From Apiospora phragmitis (Eukaryota; Ascomycota; Sordariomycetes; Amphisphaeriales; Apiosporaceae), in contig JAQQWL010000003.1 of assembly GCA_038363925.1 (NCBI GenBank), positions 2,170,001 through 2,234,000 of the forward strand: a stretch of 64,000 nucleotides of DNA, written 5' to 3'. A program made the translations under genes and the position numbers. The notes beneath the pieces are model-generated. The model was not told the DNA's origin and made no database searches. It saw only the letters and a list, made by a program, of their open reading frames with translations. This document shows positions 61,101 through 64,000 of the stretch, one piece after another (position 1 is the stretch's first letter; each line of letters starts with the position of its first letter).

Positions 61101-63370
61101 TATATATAACCTAATCCGTATTAAGGAAAAAAAGGAATAAAAAACCGCGTTCTAAACTAAATATAAATATTTCGAATATTAAGCTATACTATTTAATTTA
61201 ATTAATATACCAGCTAACTTTTAATTTATAATTAATTACGTACTATAAAAATACCTCGATAATATCCTTATCTATTCCGAAAATAAAAAATAATATAAAA
61301 AGCATATAAAACTAATACTTTAAAAGTTATAAAACGCTAATCTACTAATTAACCTAAAGAAAAGCGAATTTTACTAAACTTAAGTCACTTTTATAAGATA
61401 CGTTATATCCCTAAGAGAAATCCGAATAAAATCCTCTAAAATAATAGTAATTAAAGAGTAGCCGACGCCTATAAGCACTATAGAAATTAAATCCTTCTTA
61501 AAATTAATTAATTATTACAGGATCTTTACCCCGAGTTTAATAGGTTAGCGACACTCTTAACGAACCTAACTAAAAAAAACATATTATTTAAATAAACTAA
61601 TAAAAAAAAGAAGCCTTTTAAACTATAAAAGATCGAATTAGTAACGAATTAATACTTTATATAATAAATTTTACGAAACCCTTTAAAATTAAAACCGACG
61701 TATTAAATTATACGATTAAAAATTAACTAAACTAGTAAAATAATAACGAAAAATTACACCTCGTTACATTCTTTTTAAAAAAGTTAAATAAATTAAAGCT
61801 TAATTATTAAATTTATAATAAAAAGTTTATAGTTATTATTAAAGCCTTTAAAAAATAAAAACATTACTTTAACGAAATAATAAAACTAATAAAAGTCTAT
61901 ACCGACTATAAGAACTTAACCACGTTTATTATTACGAAAAAGCTAAATAAATAATAAATACGATAATTTAAATTCCTATTAAAATTTAACTTCGTTATTA
62001 TATATCGTAAGGATAGTAATAACGGAAAGGCTAATACTTTTAATTAACGATTAAACTATTAAGAAGAAATTTTATTAAAAACCCGAACTATTCTTATATA
62101 TAATAACGATAATAACCTCGTACTATTATAATACCTATACATAACTAACTATATCTAATATAATAATAAATAGGTTACACGCTTTAAAAAATATTACGAA
62201 TAAATAAACATAGCCACCCTATAACTACTATATAAAGTATTAAAAAACAGGCTAATATATTACCAGGGTAAGATCTTTATTCCCGAACTACACCGGCAGG
62301 AATTCATCCAGGAATTTCACTCACACCCCGCACACGAATACCAAGGAGTATTTAAAACGTAGAAACCAATCACACGGCTATTTAATTACGAAAGTTTAAA
62401 AGACTAAATTATAAAGGTTATTAGCGAATACAACCTTTATAACAAAGGTAAAACCGCGCGACACCGACCGTATAAAGAGTCTAGCGATATTAACGACTTT
62501 ATATATATATTTCTCCGAACTATCGTTAATTAGTACGGACTATTAGAAATAATTATCTCTAACCGAAACAAGCTATTTATAATTAAGTTCTAAAAATCGC
62601 TTATAATATAACTAAGTATAAAATATAAGCTATCCATGGCTTATTACCTATAAATAAATAAATAAACCGAATAAATAAATTAAACTTTAAAACAATACTT
62701 ATAATACTATATTAATTACCAATAAAATAATTAAATAAAATTATTACTTATAATATAGTTTATATATAATAACGTAAATAATGAAACTATACGTATTTTA
62801 TTATTTCGGGCAAATTATAAGTACAACCCGGAAATTACTAAATAACCTTTAAAAAGAGAATTAATACTAATCGTAACTATATAAATTAAAAAACTAAAAA
62901 AACTTTAAACTACTTTATAATAAAACCTTACTTTTTTTAAAAACGAATAAAAAAATACGTTAACTAAACTAAATTAAAAGGATTAATTTTTAAAAAAAGA
63001 AAAAAGGTTTATTTTTCATAACGTAATATTAAAATTAAACGATTTAATAATAAATTAAACTTTAAAAAAATCGAATTATTTAAAATCGTAAAAATTATTT
63101 TAAAAACTAACTATTAATTATTACTATTTAAAATAACGCGGATATACCCTATATTTCATATTTTCCTATTCGAATTAATATTTAAAAACGTTTAAATTAA
63201 AACTAATTTAAAAATTAAAATAAAGTAATATATATATAACGTTAAAATAATCTTTAATAAAAAGAAATTCGGAAATATTTAGAAATATTTTATTAAATAA
63301 AAAAGATATTTATTAAAAAACAATATATAAAAACTTATTAATTATTCAAAAAACTTAAAAAAAAGCTAAA
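58110..63370 (+). mobile_element. RIP-degraded Ty3/gypsy chromovirus (gag-pol with chromodomain)
   Basis: Despite many stops, domains appear in the order of a chromovirus on the plus strand. There is a gag-like block with TSGNLRKFL at about 58343, and a CCHC zinc-knuckle trace near 59001-59045 with its Cys codons changed to Tyr. Reverse transcriptase is at about 60960-61330 (NRYPLPLINNLR, YLDNILIYS). RNase H trace IKTDVLNYTI lies near 61690. An integrase zinc-binding region is at 62270-62400 (LHRQEFIQEFHSHPAHEYQG). A chromodomain-like segment is at about 63225-63345. LTRs were not resolved; TGTCGGGATCG near 57683 is only a candidate left end. Nonfunctional as sequenced. Chromodomains direct integration to heterochromatin in relatives. 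Confidence 0.75.
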
Positions 63371-64000
63371 ATTCTTTTATTAATAAGGCTAAATTAAGCT
63401 AGTACCGAAAAGTTTAAATCGATCTCTAGGAAGGTATTATCCTACTCGTTTATAAAATTAACGGAAGAAATAAAAGGATTAAAAAGACCCGGAAAAGCTT
63501 CTATTATATAATAACGCTCCCCTTTAATAACTTTCTTACATTCGGCCCGCTCTATTTCTTTTATATTCGCGAAACTACGTTAAATTATACGAATTATCTT
63601 TTTATACCATATCTTTTTTTACTTTTAAAACTATTAAACCTTCTCGTTTATTTCACGGCGCTTCTCTTTAATCTCTTCGATTTCCGCTTCTAATTTTTAA
63701 TAATATATTATTATATTTAATAAAGCCTTCGCTAAAAACTTTATATCGTACCCCGATTAATAATTAATAACGTATAATAAATAATAAAAAAAGTCCTAAA
63801 AAAAGACTCGTATTTTAAGTTATAACGGATATAATACGAATAATTATTTAATATTTTTATAGAATTTCAAATAATAATTTAAATAAAAACGTTATAAATT
63901 TAAAACTTCGTAAAATAGGAACTACGCGATTTTTATTTTTTAATACGATTTAATATAATAAATACAAAAAAAAGAAATTATAATAATATACGTTACGTAT

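Larger units (their letters stand above)
47080..64000. repeat. AT-rich RIP-mutated repeat island (at least 17 kb, continues past the window)
   Basis: Composition shifts abruptly to mostly A and T. CpA and TpG become rare, TpA very common, and most remaining C sits in CpG, CpC or CpT. This is the known mark of repeat-induced point mutation in ascomycetes. Only one spurious open frame above 60 codons remains (59854-60039). Islands of more normal composition occur at about 48960-49160, 55680-55830 and 62270-62400. Apart from the chromovirus and the 43-bp repeat listed separately, I could not name the elements between 47 and 57.6 kb. Confidence 0.85.

Overview
The window looks like nuclear DNA of a filamentous ascomycete, most likely a sordariomycete. 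The left ~46.9 kb is GC-rich and carries intron-split genes with short GT-AG introns of roughly 50-100 nt. The families present are typical of such fungi: HET domain, Zn2Cys6 regulator, fungal rhodopsin-type membrane protein, PDR transporter, and a CYP505-type P450-reductase fusion. The right ~17 kb is AT-rich, almost free of CpA and TpG, full of TpA and without usable reading frames. That is the signature of repeat-induced point mutation (RIP).

Layout, left to right. A HET-domain gene (minus) runs off the left edge. Next is an oxidative block: a Baeyer-Villiger-type flavin monooxygenase (plus), a 5'-truncated AAA ATPase (minus), two divergently transcribed P450s (6.5-10.9 kb), a BBE-like FAD oxidase (plus), a rhodopsin-family membrane protein (minus) and a short-chain dehydrogenase (plus). 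A tandem pair of paralogous RING-like cysteine-rich proteins (17.9-21.1 kb) follows, then a SLIP-GC-like large GTPase (minus), a full-size PDR ABC transporter (minus), an alkaline ceramidase (minus) and a six-helix membrane protein (plus). The last clear block is a CYP505-type fusion (plus), an NmrA-like NAD(P)-binding protein (minus) and a Zn2Cys6 regulator (plus). From 44.8 to 46.4 kb there are degraded coding traces with CAG and GAC/GAT repeats. The RIP island fills the rest and contains a heavily mutated Ty3/gypsy chromovirus at about 58.1-63.4 kb.

The oxidases, dehydrogenase, transporter and regulator resemble the tailoring, export and control part of a secondary-metabolite or detoxification locus. 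No polyketide synthase, NRPS, terpene cyclase or prenyltransferase is visible, so the metabolic role is inference. A striking general observation is that many genes show clear family homology but switch reading frame by a single base (about 20 places). The ABC transporter, GTPase, SDR, rhodopsin, ceramidase and NmrA genes read through cleanly. Either the assembly has residual indel errors or part of the locus is decaying. Gene extents below give the span over which homology continues, with the breaks stated.
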